A DNA stretch of 64,000 nucleotides from an uncultured Pseudomonas sp. (GCA_943912755.1 CALTWF010000007.1:1-64000); one strand, 5' to 3'; positions 17,642 through 26,075 are shown, counted from the stretch's first letter. The notes: generated from the sequence alone by a model not told the origin. Numbers and translations are program-made.

Positions 17642-17891
17642 CCGGCCTCATCGCTGCATGGGTATCTACATATCTTCCGGTCTGCGTCGTTCTTGCCGGC
17701 CCTATCGCTGCGGTTCGGCGCCCCGACAATGCCAGCTCCCACAGGTTTCTGTGTCGGGCCTGGATCATGCGGTTGGCCCGAAACCCTGTGGGAGCCGGCC
17801 GGGCGGCGATCCGATTGCCGGCGATGAGGCCATCAGCGTCGACAGAGCAGCCCGAAAAAATGTGTAGATACCCATGCAGCGATGAGGCCGG
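17642..17891. repeat. 250-bp element bounded by 29-bp inverted repeats
   Basis: Positions 17642-17670 and 17863-17891 are perfect inverted copies containing GCTGCATGGGTATCTACA. The interior holds REP-like palindromes, including a variant of the second half of the 92-bp unit seen at 12295 and 55073 (GCCGGGCGGCGATCCG at about 17790). A related element with 40-bp arms lies at 25496-25756. There is no coding capacity, so it is probably a non-autonomous REP-derived element. It makes up most of the 463-bp gap 17623-18085; the rest shows nothing recognisable. Confidence 0.7.
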
Positions 17892-18085
17892 GCCAGACAG
17901 CGCAGTCTACCCATCCCCGCGCCGCCCTCCGGCATGCCAATGTCGCTTTCAGCAACGAACGCGGCAAACCCAGACAACAGACGCCTCGCGTATCGGCCTA
18001 GCTTCGACGGACGGGTGCGCCCAGCCGTCCGGCCGCCTCCCGTAGTGCCATTGCATAACAAATCCAATAACAAAAGGCCTTCAGG

Positions 18086-19480
18086 ATGAATACTCCCTCC
18101 ACGAAGCGTGATCGTGCAGAACTGGCGCAGGGCTTCAAGCCGCGCCACGTCACCATGCTGTCCATCGCCGGGGTGATCGGCGCCGGGCTGTTCGTCGGCT
18201 CCGGCCATGCCATCACCGCCGCCGGCCCCGCCGCCATCCTCGCCTACGTCATGGCCGGCTCCCTGGTGGTGCTGGTGATGCGCATGCTTGGGGAAATGGC
18301 GGTCGCCAGCCCCGACACCGGCTCCTTCTCCACCTACGCCGACCGCGCCATCGGACGCTGGGCCGGATTCAGCATCGGCTGGCTGTACTGGTGGTTCTGG
18401 GTGTTGGTGATTCCCATCGAAGCCATCGCCGCCGGGGTAGTGCTCAATGCCTGGTTCCCCCAGGTCGATGCCTGGCTGTTCGCCCTCGGCCTGACCGTGG
18501 CCCTGACCGCCACCAACCTGGCCAGCGTCGGCAAGTACGGCGAGTTCGAGTTCTGGTTCGCCATGCTCAAGATCATCGCCATCGTCGCCTTTATCGGCCT
18601 GGGCTTCTACGCCCTGCTCGGCGGCCTGCCGGGCCGTGAGGTCAGCGGCCTGAACCAGTTGCTGCAGACCCAGGGGGGCTTCCTGCCCAACGGCTGGACG
18701 GCGATCATCGGCGCCCTGCTCACCACCATGTTCAGCTTCATGGGTACCGAAGCAGTCACCATCGCCGCCTCGGAATCCAACAACCCCGCCGGCAACATCG
18801 CCCGCGCCACCCGCTCGGTGATCTGGCGCATCAGCGTGTTCTACCTGCTGTCGATCTTCGTGATCATCTCCATCGTGCCGTGGAACGACCCGCTGCTGCC
18901 GGTGCAGGGCTCCTACCAGCGCGCCCTGGAGATCATGCAGATCCCCTACGCCAAGCTGCTGGTGGACGCCGTGGTGCTGGTGGCGGTCGCCAGTTGCCTG
19001 AACTCGTCGATCTACATCTCGTCGCGCATGGTCTTCTCCCTCGGCAAGCGCGGCGACGCCCCGGCGCTGCTGCAGCGCACCTCGTCCCGTGGCGTACCGC
19101 GCGCGGCGGTGATCGCCAGCACCCTGATCGGCATGCTCGCCACGGTGGTCAACTACTTCGCCCCGGCCCACGTGTTCCAGTTCCTCCTGGCCACCTCGGG
19201 CTCGATCGCGCTGCTGGTGTACCTGGTGATCGCCTGCTCGCAGCTGCGCATGCGCGGCATCCTGCGCCGCGAGGGCAAGCCGCTGGCGTTTCGCATGTGG
19301 CTGTTCCCCTGGCTGACCCTGGCGGTGATCGCCTTTATCGTGTTCGCCCTGGGAGTGATGTTCGTGATGCCGGCGCACCGCATGGAGGTGACGGCAACGC
19401 TGGCGCTGGCGGGAGGGATTGCCTTGCTGGGGGTGATGCGTTCGCGGCGGCAGGTCACGGCACCCGCCATCGCTCATTGA
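18086..19480 (+). CDS. Amino-acid permease, GabP-like (APC superfamily)
   Basis: A 464-aa inner-membrane protein with 12 hydrophobic segments. The APC/AAT signature lies near the N-terminus (FKPRHVTMLSIAGVIGAGLF) and the conserved FMGTEAVTIAASESNNP follows segment 6. The first segment and GSFSTYADRAIGRWAGF place it close to 4-aminobutyrate permeases, though other substrates (proline, lysine) are possible. It is convergent with the polyamine-type binding protein gene, and a strong hairpin lies between them. No catabolic gene adjoins it, so the substrate is a family-level guess. Confidence 0.85.
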   Translation: MNTPSTKRDRAELAQGFKPRHVTMLSIAGVIGAGLFVGSGHAITAAGPAAILAYVMAGSLVVLVMRMLGEMAVASPDTGSFSTYADRAIGRWAGFSIGWLYWWFWVLVIPIEAIAAGVVLNAWFPQVDAWLFALGLTVALTATNLASVGKYGEFEFWFAMLKIIAIVAFIGLGFYALLGGLPGREVSGLNQLLQTQGGFLPNGWTAIIGALLTTMFSFMGTEAVTIAASESNNPAGNIARATRSVIWRISVFYLLSIFVIISIVPWNDPLLPVQGSYQRALEIMQIPYAKLLVDAVVLVAVASCLNSSIYISSRMVFSLGKRGDAPALLQRTSSRGVPRAAVIASTLIGMLATVVNYFAPAHVFQFLLATSGSIALLVYLVIACSQLRMRGILRREGKPLAFRMWLFPWLTLAVIAFIVFALGVMFVMPAHRMEVTATLALAGGIALLGVMRSRRQVTAPAIAH

Positions 19481-19488
19481 TGTAAAGG

Positions 19489-19516
19489 CGCTGCCCCGGG
19501 GAGGCTCGGGGCAGCG
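19489..19516. terminator. Bidirectional hairpin terminator
   Basis: CGCTGCCCC (19489-19497) pairs with GGGGCAGCG (19508-19516) around a 10-base loop. It lies directly after the permease gene and before the end of the convergent binding-protein gene. No long T-tract follows. Confidence 0.55.
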
Positions 19517-19539
19517 TGGTGTCCACCAGGACTGTTCAG

Positions 19540-20583
19540 CTAACGCGCCGCCCAGGCGTTGAAGCGTTCCTCCAGTTCCTCGCCGTGATCGACCCAGAAA
19601 CTGGAGTCCACCAGCAGCCCCTGTTCCAGGTTGGCCGGGGCGGTCGGCAGCTGCGCCTGGATATCCGCCGGCAAGGTGTCGAGGGTCTGCTTGTTGACCG
19701 GGCCGTAGGGGATGTTCGAGGAGAAGGTTTTCTGGCTGTCGGCCTGGCTGGCGAAGACGATGAAGCGCTCGGCCAGGGCCTTGTTCGGCGAGCCCTTGAC
19801 GATGGCCCAGTGGTCCGGGTCGTAGAGTCCGCCGTTCCAGACGATACCGAGGTGGGTACCCTCCTTCTGCGCCACGGCGATACGGCCGTTGTAGGCGGCG
19901 GACATCACCACGTCGTTGGCCGCCAGCCATTGCGGCGGCTGGGCGCCGGCTTCCCACCACTGGATCGACGACTTGATCTGGTCGAGCTTGGCGAAGGCGC
20001 GGGTCACGCCCTCGGGCGTGGCAAGCACCTTGTACAGGTCGGCGCGGCTTACGCCATCGGCCAGCAGCGCAGCTTCCAGGGTGTACTTGGCGCCCTTGCG
20101 CAGGCCACGCTTGCCCGGGTACTTGCCGGTGTCCCAGAAGTCCGCCCAGGAGGTGGGCGGCGACGCCAGTTTCGCCGGGTTGTAGGCCATGACCATGGAC
20201 CAGACATAGCTGGCCACGCCGCACTCGCTGACGGTATTGGCAATGTAGTGATCGCTGTTGCCGAGCAGGGCCGGGTCGAGCTTCTCGAACAGCCCTTCCT
20301 CGCAACCCCGCAGCAGTTCCGGGCTTTCCACCTCGACGATATCCCAGGAAATCTGCCCGACGCTGACCATGGCCTTGACCTTGGAAAGCTCGCCGTTGTA
20401 ATCGCCGGCGACCACCTTGCCCGCCCCGCTCTGCTCGAACGGCTTGAAATAGGCCTGGTCCTGGGCGGCCTTGGTGGCGCCGCCAAAGGAGATCACGGTC
20501 AGCTTGTCGGCCGCCGCCAGGGCATTGCCCGCGACCATCGCGCCAATCACCGCTGCTGCGCACGCATGCATTTTCAAAGACAT
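19540..20583 (-). CDS. Periplasmic binding protein, spermidine/putrescine (PotD) type, orphan
   Basis: A 347-aa exported protein: signal peptide MSLKMHACAAAVIGAMVAG...ALA, then a type 2 periplasmic binding fold beginning KLTVISFGGATKAAQDQAYF. The start at 20583 is favoured by GGAGGAAG 8 bases upstream. It resembles the solute-binding subunits of polyamine ABC importers (family 1 bacterial extracellular solute-binding). No ATPase or permease genes lie next to it, so it must work with a distant transporter or act in sensing. The ligand is unproven. The 378-bp stretch upstream (20584-20961) holds only a REP pair and no gene I can see. Confidence 0.85.
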   Translation of the reverse strand: MSLKMHACAAAVIGAMVAGNALAAADKLTVISFGGATKAAQDQAYFKPFEQSGAGKVVAGDYNGELSKVKAMVSVGQISWDIVEVESPELLRGCEEGLFEKLDPALLGNSDHYIANTVSECGVASYVWSMVMAYNPAKLASPPTSWADFWDTGKYPGKRGLRKGAKYTLEAALLADGVSRADLYKVLATPEGVTRAFAKLDQIKSSIQWWEAGAQPPQWLAANDVVMSAAYNGRIAVAQKEGTHLGIVWNGGLYDPDHWAIVKGSPNKALAERFIVFASQADSQKTFSSNIPYGPVNKQTLDTLPADIQAQLPTAPANLEQGLLVDSSFWVDHGEELEERFNAWAAR

Positions 20584-20875
20584 CGACACTTCCTCCCTAC
20601 TTCTCAAGGTAAATGCCGGGTAGCCGAGAACAGCAGGCGCGGGTCGTCGACCCCGACATGGTTGGCATGGACAGTCTTGAAAGGGCAGTAAGGCGGGTGC
20701 GCTTCTTGTTATGGGGAAGTCGAGGCACCGGCCGGGTAGCGAGCGCCAGGGGCGCGTCGTTATTGTTCTGAGGCCGATGATGGGGCAGATCGCTGGGCAG
20801 GAAAAATATTAAAAATGTTCTGGCTGCAGAGGAAAAAGCTTTGCAGGCTTGGCGGGGTCTTGTGCTGTGATTGAT

Positions 20876-20949
20876 GGCCTCATCGCTGGCAAGCCAGCTC
20901 CCACAGGGTTCGCACAACTTGTGGGAGCTGGCTTGCCAGCGATAAGGCC
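20876..20949. repeat. REP pair (inverted)
   Basis: GGCCTCATCGCTGGCAAGCC and its near-complement form a large imperfect palindrome between the orphan binding-protein gene and vanB. It may stabilise the vanAB transcript end. Confidence 0.85.
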
Positions 20950-20961
20950 ATCAAGGCTTGC

Positions 20962-21885
20962 CTAGATATCCAGCACCAGGCACCCGCCCCTGGCCCGGGA
21001 ACAGCACGGCGTCATCTGCTCGCGCCGCTCGGCCTCGGTAAGGAACTGGTCGCGGTGCTCCACCTGGCCATCCACCACCCGGGTCACGCAGGTGCCGCAG
21101 ATACCCTGCTCGCAGGACACCGGAATGATGATCCCGGCCTCGTCCAGCACCTGGGTGATGGAACGGTCCGCCGGGACCTCGAAGACCTGCCCGGTGCCAT
21201 GGATACGCACCTCGAACGCCACCTCCCCGCCCTGCTCCACCGGCGCGGCGGCGAAGTATTCGCGATGCAGCCGCGATTCGTCCCAGCCCAGGGCCCGGGC
21301 ACCCTCGATGACATGGGCGATGAAACCCGCCGGCCCGCACACGTAGAGCTGCGTGTCCGCCGGCTCCGCCGCCAGCACGGCAGCCAGGTCGAGGCGCTCG
21401 CCGTCGTCGAAATAGCAGCGCGCCGGCAGTTCCCCGAGCTGTTCGAGAAACGCCGCGCGCTGCGCGGAACGTGCCGAATAATGCAGGGCGAAAGGCCGCC
21501 CCTGGCGCCCCAGCTCATGGGCCATGGCCAGGATCGGGGTGATGCCGATGCCGCCGGCGAACAACAACGAGCGCTCGCCCCCGGCATCCAGGGCGAACAG
21601 GTTGCGCGGTTCGCTGACCGTCACCCGCTGCCCCACCCGCAGGCGCTCATGCACCGCCCGCGAACCGCCCCGGGATTCGCCGTCGCGCAGCACGCCGATG
21701 CAGTAGCGACGCCGCTCCCACGGGTCGTTGCACAGGGAGTACTGGCGTATCAGCCCGTCTCCCAGGTGCAGGTCGATATGCGCACCGGCGCTGAACGCAG
21801 GCAACTGCGCGCCGTCCTCGCGCACCAGTTCCAGGCCGAGAATGTCCTGCGCCTCCAGGCGCATCGCCTTGATCAGCAGTTCCAT
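20962..21885 (-). CDS. vanB: Vanillate O-demethylase reductase subunit
   Basis: A 307-aa (with ATG at 21885) phthalate-dioxygenase-reductase-type protein. It has a flavin-binding domain (about 1-100, RQYSLCNDPWERRRY), an NAD-binding domain (about 105-210, LLFAGGIGITPILAM), and a C-terminal plant-type [2Fe-2S] ferredoxin with CEQGICGTC and a last Cys in PCC. It passes electrons from NADH to VanA. The ATG overlaps the vanA stop by one base (TGATG), showing translational coupling; a GTG directly before it is an alternative start. Together with VanA it converts vanillate to protocatechuate and formaldehyde. Confidence 0.93.
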   Translation of the reverse strand: MELLIKAMRLEAQDILGLELVREDGAQLPAFSAGAHIDLHLGDGLIRQYSLCNDPWERRRYCIGVLRDGESRGGSRAVHERLRVGQRVTVSEPRNLFALDAGGERSLLFAGGIGITPILAMAHELGRQGRPFALHYSARSAQRAAFLEQLGELPARCYFDDGERLDLAAVLAAEPADTQLYVCGPAGFIAHVIEGARALGWDESRLHREYFAAAPVEQGGEVAFEVRIHGTGQVFEVPADRSITQVLDEAGIIIPVSCEQGICGTCVTRVVDGQVEHRDQFLTEAERREQMTPCCSRARGGCLVLDI

Positions 21886-22937
21886 CACGAAGCGCTCCGG
21901 GCAATCAGCGGCGCCTGCTCGGCGGCGATGATCCGCTCGATGATGCGCCGCGACTGCACGCCACCGGCATCGATGTTGAGCTTGAGCAGGTTGCGCTGCG
22001 GATGCTCCAGCAGGTTGCGCTGCTGGCGTTCGAGCATTTCCAGGTCCTCGGCGAAGATCTTGCCCTGGCCGCTGCGGATGGTCTCGGTCAGCGCCGGGTC
22101 ATCGGCCTTGAAGTTGCGCGCCATGCCCCAGAAGTACCAGATCGAGGTATCGCTCTCCGGGGTGATGAAATCCACCACGATACTGCCGGCCTTGCTCGCC
22201 GCCGGGGCGTCATAGCCACCGCTGCCGGCATGGGCCACGCCGACTTCGATCATCACGTGGCTGGGCGGGGTGAAGCGGCAGATCTGCCAGCGGTCCACCG
22301 GTACGTCGTCGGCCAGGCCGTTGCCGCGCAGGGCCGCCTGCCAGAACGGCGGCGGCAGGATGTTTTCCATGAAGCGGCTGGTGATCACCTCGTCGCCATT
22401 GACCTTGGTGCTGACCGGCGCCTCGTCGATTTCCTTCTGGCCGATGCTGGAGGCATGCACATAGGTTTCGTGGGTCAGGTCCATCAGGTTGTCGATCATC
22501 AGCCGGTAGTCGCAGGCAATGTGGTAGAGCCCGCCGCCGTAGGCCCAGTCGGGGCTGTCGGCCCAGTGCAGATGGGGAATCAGCGCGCTGTCCGCCAACA
22601 GCGGATCGCCCGGCCAGACCCAGATGAAGCCATGGCGCTCTTGCACCGGGAAACTGCGGATCGCCGGAAACGCCTGCACCCGCTGGCAGGGCATCGCCGC
22701 GGTGCGGCCGTCGCTACCCATTTCCAGGCCGTGATAACCGCAGATCAGCTTGCCATCGCGGACAAAGCCCAGCGACAGCGGCGCACCACGGTGCGGACAG
22801 AAGTCTTCCAGGGCGGCGACCCGGGCACCGTCGCCGCGGTAGAACACCATGTTCTCGTTGCAGACCTTGCGGCCCAGGGGCTTTTCGGCGATTTCGTCAG
22901 GGGTGCAGGCGACGTACCAGGCGTTCTTCGGGTGCAT
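21885..22937 (-). CDS. vanA: Vanillate O-demethylase oxygenase subunit
   Basis: A 350-aa Rieske non-heme iron oxygenase. The Rieske [2Fe-2S] ligands are visible as C47-x-H49 and C66-x2-H69 (FCPHRGAP...LICGYHGLE). The mononuclear iron site lies in NLMDLTHETYVHAS. The start at 22937 (MHPKNAWYVACTPDEIA) matches the well-known VanA N-terminus; the frame extends further upstream without a plausible start. The enzyme demethylates vanillate (and related methoxybenzoates) in lignin-aromatic catabolism. It is transcribed with vanB. The upstream region carries two GGATCC-centred palindromes, the probable VanR sites. Confidence 0.96.
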   Translation of the reverse strand: MHPKNAWYVACTPDEIAEKPLGRKVCNENMVFYRGDGARVAALEDFCPHRGAPLSLGFVRDGKLICGYHGLEMGSDGRTAAMPCQRVQAFPAIRSFPVQERHGFIWVWPGDPLLADSALIPHLHWADSPDWAYGGGLYHIACDYRLMIDNLMDLTHETYVHASSIGQKEIDEAPVSTKVNGDEVITSRFMENILPPPFWQAALRGNGLADDVPVDRWQICRFTPPSHVMIEVGVAHAGSGGYDAPAASKAGSIVVDFITPESDTSIWYFWGMARNFKADDPALTETIRSGQGKIFAEDLEMLERQQRNLLEHPQRNLLKLNIDAGGVQSRRIIERIIAAEQAPLIARSAS

Positions 22938-22962
22938 GGGGCAGGCTCGTTTTGTTGTTGTG

Positions 22963-23024
22963 ATGGATCCATAAACTGAATTCAACCGGGCAAAAACACA
23001 ACAAAAACGCATTTACTGGATCCA
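22963..23024. promoter_or_regulatory. Two candidate VanR operators
   Basis: ATGGATCCAT (22963-22972) is a perfect 10-bp palindrome and TGGATCCA (23017-23024) repeats its core 53 bp away. Both lie in the vanA/vanR divergent gap. VanR operators described in other bacteria are centred on an ATTGGATCCAAT-like palindrome, so these two fit a repressor spanning both promoters. Confidence 0.7.
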
Positions 23025-23093
23025 TTAACGGTTCGATAATCGCCCGGATTTTGTTCCGCCCCTCCCTTCGCAGATCTGTGCAAAGCCGCTACA

Positions 23094-23831
23094 GTGCCGC
23101 GCACGAAGGGCTTGGCCGTGGAGGCCGCAGTGAGTGGATCCGGACAACGTGTATTGAACCTGCTGCGCAGGATGATCCTCGACGGCCAGTTCGCACCGGG
23201 CGAGCGCATCGCCGAAGTGCCCACTGCCGAGTTGCTGGAAGTCTCGCGCATGCCGGTGCGCATGGCCTTGCGCGCACTGGAACAGGAAGGCTTGCTGGTG
23301 CGCCATGGCGCGCGCGGCTTTGCGGTCAAGCAGGTGACCGCGCAAAACCTCGGCAATGCCGTGGAAGTGCGCGGTGTGCTGGAGGGACTCGCCGCGCGCC
23401 AGGCAGCCGAGCGCGGCCTGGACAAGGCCGCGCGGGCGGTGCTGCTGGAGTGCCTGGAGCAGGCGGATCGCCTGTTCGACAAGGGCTTCGTCAGCGAGGA
23501 AGACCTGGCGGCCTATCACGACATCAACAAGCGCTTCCACCAGACCATCATCGACGCCAGCGGCAACACGGCGGTGGCCGAGGCGCTGTCGCGCAACGAG
23601 CACCTGCCGTTCGCCTCGGTCAGTTCGATCGCCGTGGACCGCAACAACCTGGCCCAGGAGTTTCGCCGCTTCAACTTCGCCAACATGCAGCACCACACGC
23701 TGGTCGATGCCCTTTTGGCCGGGCAAGGCGCCAGGGCCGAGGCGATCATGCGCGAACATGCCCAGGTGACCCTGCGCTACATGAAGATCTTCAGCGGGCC
23801 GCGGCAGGAAGGTTTGAAGATCATTCAGTGA
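23094..23831 (+). CDS. vanR: GntR-family repressor of the van operon
   Basis: A 245-aa FadR/VanR-type regulator. The N-terminal winged helix (about 12-80) includes GQRVLNLLRRMILDGQFAPG and LLEVSRMPVRMALRALEQEG. A C-terminal FCD ligand-binding domain (about 90-230) has the metal/ligand His residues in KRFHQTIIDASGN and MREHAQVTLRYM. The GTG at 23094 is taken as start. It is divergent from vanAB, and VanR proteins repress vanAB until vanillate binds. Confidence 0.9.
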   Translation: MPRTKGLAVEAAVSGSGQRVLNLLRRMILDGQFAPGERIAEVPTAELLEVSRMPVRMALRALEQEGLLVRHGARGFAVKQVTAQNLGNAVEVRGVLEGLAARQAAERGLDKAARAVLLECLEQADRLFDKGFVSEEDLAAYHDINKRFHQTIIDASGNTAVAEALSRNEHLPFASVSSIAVDRNNLAQEFRRFNFANMQHHTLVDALLAGQGARAEAIMREHAQVTLRYMKIFSGPRQEGLKIIQ

Positions 23832-23850
23832 GTTTGCTGTTGAACTTTCG

Positions 23851-23915
23851 GGCCTCATCGCTGGCAAGCCAGCTCCCACAGATCGGTGTGGGAGCTGGCT
23901 TGCCAGCGATGAGGC
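23851..23915. repeat. Inverted REP pair forming a near-perfect hairpin
   Basis: 30 bases at 23851-23880 pair with 29 bases at 23887-23915 around a 6-base loop, 20 bp after the vanR stop. It probably acts as a transcript-end stabiliser or terminator. The rest of the gap to 24029 shows no gene. Confidence 0.9.
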
Positions 23916-24028
23916 GCGAAAGAACAAAATGCTTACAGCGCATAAAACACAACAATCGTTATTAACAAATCACCAACCGATATTTCACAACCCCACCACC
24001 CCGCCCTACCCTGTTCGCCATCTTCCCC

Positions 24029-25486
24029 ATGATGAAGAACACCGACCATGCCGCCGCCAACCTCCCGCCCAGCGCTAAGGCGGGCGACCTGAATACCCAC
24101 ACCCGTCCCGACCTGCAACAGACCTCGCCGACCTTCCAGCGCAAGGTGCCGATGATCATCGGCTGTGCGTTGTTCATGGAGCTGCTGGACTCCACCGCCG
24201 TGCTCACCGCCCTGCCGCAGTTGGCGGCGGACTTCGACGAGCCCAGCGTGCGCATGAACCTGGTGGTTACCCTGTACCTGCTGGCGGTGGCGATGTTCAT
24301 TCCCCTCAGCGGCTGGCTGGCCGAGCGCCTGGGTCCGCGGCGGGTGTTCATCGCGGCGATCGGCCTGTTCGTCGCCAGTTCGCTGGCCTGCGCCCTGGCC
24401 GCCAGCCTCTGGCAACTGGCCCTGGCGCGCTTTGCCCAGGGCATGGCCGGGGCGCTGATGGTGCCGGTCGGCCAGGTGATCCTGCTGCGCTGGTCGAGCA
24501 AGGCCGACCTGCTCAAGGCCATGGCCTACCTGACCATGCCCGCCCTGCTCGGCCCGGTGTTCGGCCCGCCGCTGGGCGGGGTGCTGGTGACCTGGCTGTC
24601 GTGGCACTGGATCTTCCTGCTCAACCTGCCCATCGGCCTGCTGGGCATCGCCCTGGTGCTGCGCCATGTGCCGGACTATCCGGGGCAGCGTACCCGGGCG
24701 CTGGACCTGCGCGGCTTCCTGCTCGGCAGCCCGGCGCTGGCCTGCCTGGTGCTGGCCTTCGAAAGCCTTGGCCATGGCTCGCTGCGCTGGGAATGGTCGT
24801 GCCTGTTGCTGCTGGCCGGCGTGGCATTCGCCGGCGCTTATGTGCGCCATGCGCGGCGGGCGCCAGCGCCGCTGCTGGACCTGTCGCTGCTGCGCATTCC
24901 CAGCTTCGCCCTGGTGCTGTGGGGCGGCACGCTGTTTCGCCTGGGCAGTGCCTCGTTGCCGTTCCTGCTGGTGCTGCTGTTCCAGCTCGGCTATGGCATG
25001 ACCGCGCTCGAAGCCGGGTTGCTGACCTTTGCCGGCGGCGCCGGGGCCTTGCTGATCAAGTTCATCTCGGTGCCCCTGGCGCGGCGTTTCGGTTTTCGCC
25101 GGTTGCTGGTGTGGAACACCTTGCTGGGGGCGCTTTCCATTGCCCTGTGCGCACTGTTCAGCGCCGAAACTGCGCCCCTGGTGGTGATGTTCATGCTGTT
25201 TCTCGGCGGGCTGTCGCGCTCGTTGCAGATGACCGCGATGGGCGCCCTGACCTATGCCGATATCCCGCCGCAACGCTCGGCCAGCGCCGCCACCCTGTCG
25301 GCCACCAGCGTGCAGATCAGCCTGAGCCTGGCCGTGTGCCTGGCAGCGATGCTGTTGGGCTTGGTGCAGCGGGTGCGCGGACATGGTCAGCCGGAGGCCG
25401 GGGATATCCAGCTGACCCTGGTGCTGGTGAGCTTGATGTGCCTGGCGGCGGGGCTGGTTTTCCGGCGGTTGGACCGGGGGAAATAG
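24029..25486 (+). CDS. MFS transporter, DHA2 (EmrB/QacA-like) family
   Basis: A 485-aa inner-membrane protein with about 14 hydrophobic segments. The DHA2 motif A-like segment is PLSGWLAERLGPRRVFIAA, and motif C lies in LGPVFGPPLGGVLVTWLSW. The N-terminal about 45 residues are hydrophilic. Family members export drugs or aromatics by proton antiport. It follows vanR in the same direction but is separated by a REP hairpin, so a role in vanillate or aromatic efflux is only a guess. Two adjacent ATG codons (24029 and 24032) could each serve as start. Confidence 0.87.
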   Translation: MMKNTDHAAANLPPSAKAGDLNTHTRPDLQQTSPTFQRKVPMIIGCALFMELLDSTAVLTALPQLAADFDEPSVRMNLVVTLYLLAVAMFIPLSGWLAERLGPRRVFIAAIGLFVASSLACALAASLWQLALARFAQGMAGALMVPVGQVILLRWSSKADLLKAMAYLTMPALLGPVFGPPLGGVLVTWLSWHWIFLLNLPIGLLGIALVLRHVPDYPGQRTRALDLRGFLLGSPALACLVLAFESLGHGSLRWEWSCLLLLAGVAFAGAYVRHARRAPAPLLDLSLLRIPSFALVLWGGTLFRLGSASLPFLLVLLFQLGYGMTALEAGLLTFAGGAGALLIKFISVPLARRFGFRRLLVWNTLLGALSIALCALFSAETAPLVVMFMLFLGGLSRSLQMTAMGALTYADIPPQRSASAATLSATSVQISLSLAVCLAAMLLGLVQRVRGHGQPEAGDIQLTLVLVSLMCLAAGLVFRRLDRGK

Positions 25487-25495
25487 GGTGTTTTC

Positions 25496-25756
25496 CAGGG
25501 CCTCATCGCTGCATGGGTATCTACACATCTTTTGAGTCGTGGTGATCGCGGGGCGCCAGTCGGGATACCGGGTCAGGGCTGACAGGCGAATGCCGATAGA
25601 TTTTCAGCGCTCTCTAGATCGAGCGCCGCGCGGGCGGCGCTCGATTTCATGAACGCTGCAAGAATCAAGGCAAGCGCATGGCAGCCTTGATGCGATTTCC
25701 TGGCAGGCGTTCATGTTCAAAAGATGTGTAGATCCCCATGCAGCGATGAGGCCCTG
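25496..25756. mobile_element. 261-bp MITE-like element with 40-bp terminal inverted repeats
   Basis: The 40-bp ends 25496-25535 and 25717-25756 are inverted copies with one mismatch. They share CATCGCTGCATGGG with the ends of the element at 17642-17891. Inside is a perfect 12-bp stem with 4-base loop (25618-25645, arms ATCGAGCGCCGC) and a second, longer imperfect stem (about 25647-25715, CATGAACGCT/AGGCGTTCATG). No coding region is apparent. The structure suggests a non-autonomous transposable or REP-derived element. Confidence 0.65.
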
Positions 25757-25772
25757 AAGAACAAAGAAAAAA

Positions 25773-25790
25773 GGCGCCCGAACGGGCGCC
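25773..25790 (-). terminator. Rho-independent terminator on the minus strand
   Basis: GGCGCCC-GAAC-GGGCGCC forms a perfect 7-bp stem. On the minus strand it is followed by a run of six T and TCTTTG. It lies 52 bp after the stop of the porin remnant and was probably that gene's terminator. Confidence 0.75.
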
Positions 25791-25841
25791 AAATATATCC
25801 ACCTTTTAACCAAAGGAGCTTGGGGAGCTTCTCAAGGTGAA

Positions 25842-25922
25842 TCAGAGAACCGACAGCGGGTATTTCACTATCAGGCGAACTTCGTCCAGGTCCGATTCGA
25901 ACGCAGTGGGGCGGGTGTTCGC
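25842..25922 (-). pseudogene. 3' remnant of an OprD-family porin gene
   Basis: The minus strand reads 26 codons ending ...ESDLDEVRLIVKYPLSVL-stop. A D-E-x-R-L-I-V-x-Y-P-L-x-x-L end is what I remember for OprD-type outer-membrane porins. An in-frame stop at 25923-25925 precedes it, and no further porin sequence is seen upstream, where the czc promoter lies. A matching terminator follows at 25773-25790. I infer that all but the C-terminus was deleted, perhaps when czcCBA was brought in. The identification rests on a short segment only. Confidence 0.45.
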
Positions 25923-25944
25923 TCAGCGGATCGCCAGTTTCCCC

Positions 25945-25962
25945 GATTACAGAATCGTAATC
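25945..25962. promoter_or_regulatory. Perfect palindrome in the czc promoter region
   Basis: GATTAC-AGAATC-GTAATC has perfect 6-bp arms with a 6-bp spacer, 114 bp before czcC. Heavy-metal response regulators of the CzcR/CopR kind bind TTAC/GTAA-type repeats, so this is a candidate operator. No czcRS genes are in the window, and binding is inferred. Confidence 0.5.
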
Positions 25963-26075
25963 TTGCCGCCACCCCCCTGATACCTGCCGTTCCTTAGAGT
26001 GCCGCCATCTTTCCACCAGGGCCTGGCGGCACCTTCGGCGTTGCCGTCGGGCTTTCCGTGCACGAGGACCCGCCG

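Noticed and set aside
17765..20563. Long minus-strand frame across the permease and binding-protein genes
   Set aside because: It covers two well-supported genes in other frames and passes through REP DNA.
23135..23140. Third GGATCC site as a VanR operator
   Set aside because: It lies inside the vanR coding region and lacks the flanking palindrome of the other two.
25717..26016. A 99-codon minus-strand frame upstream of czcC
   Set aside because: It reads across the inverted repeat and terminator; the neighbouring frame with the porin-like tail explains the region better.
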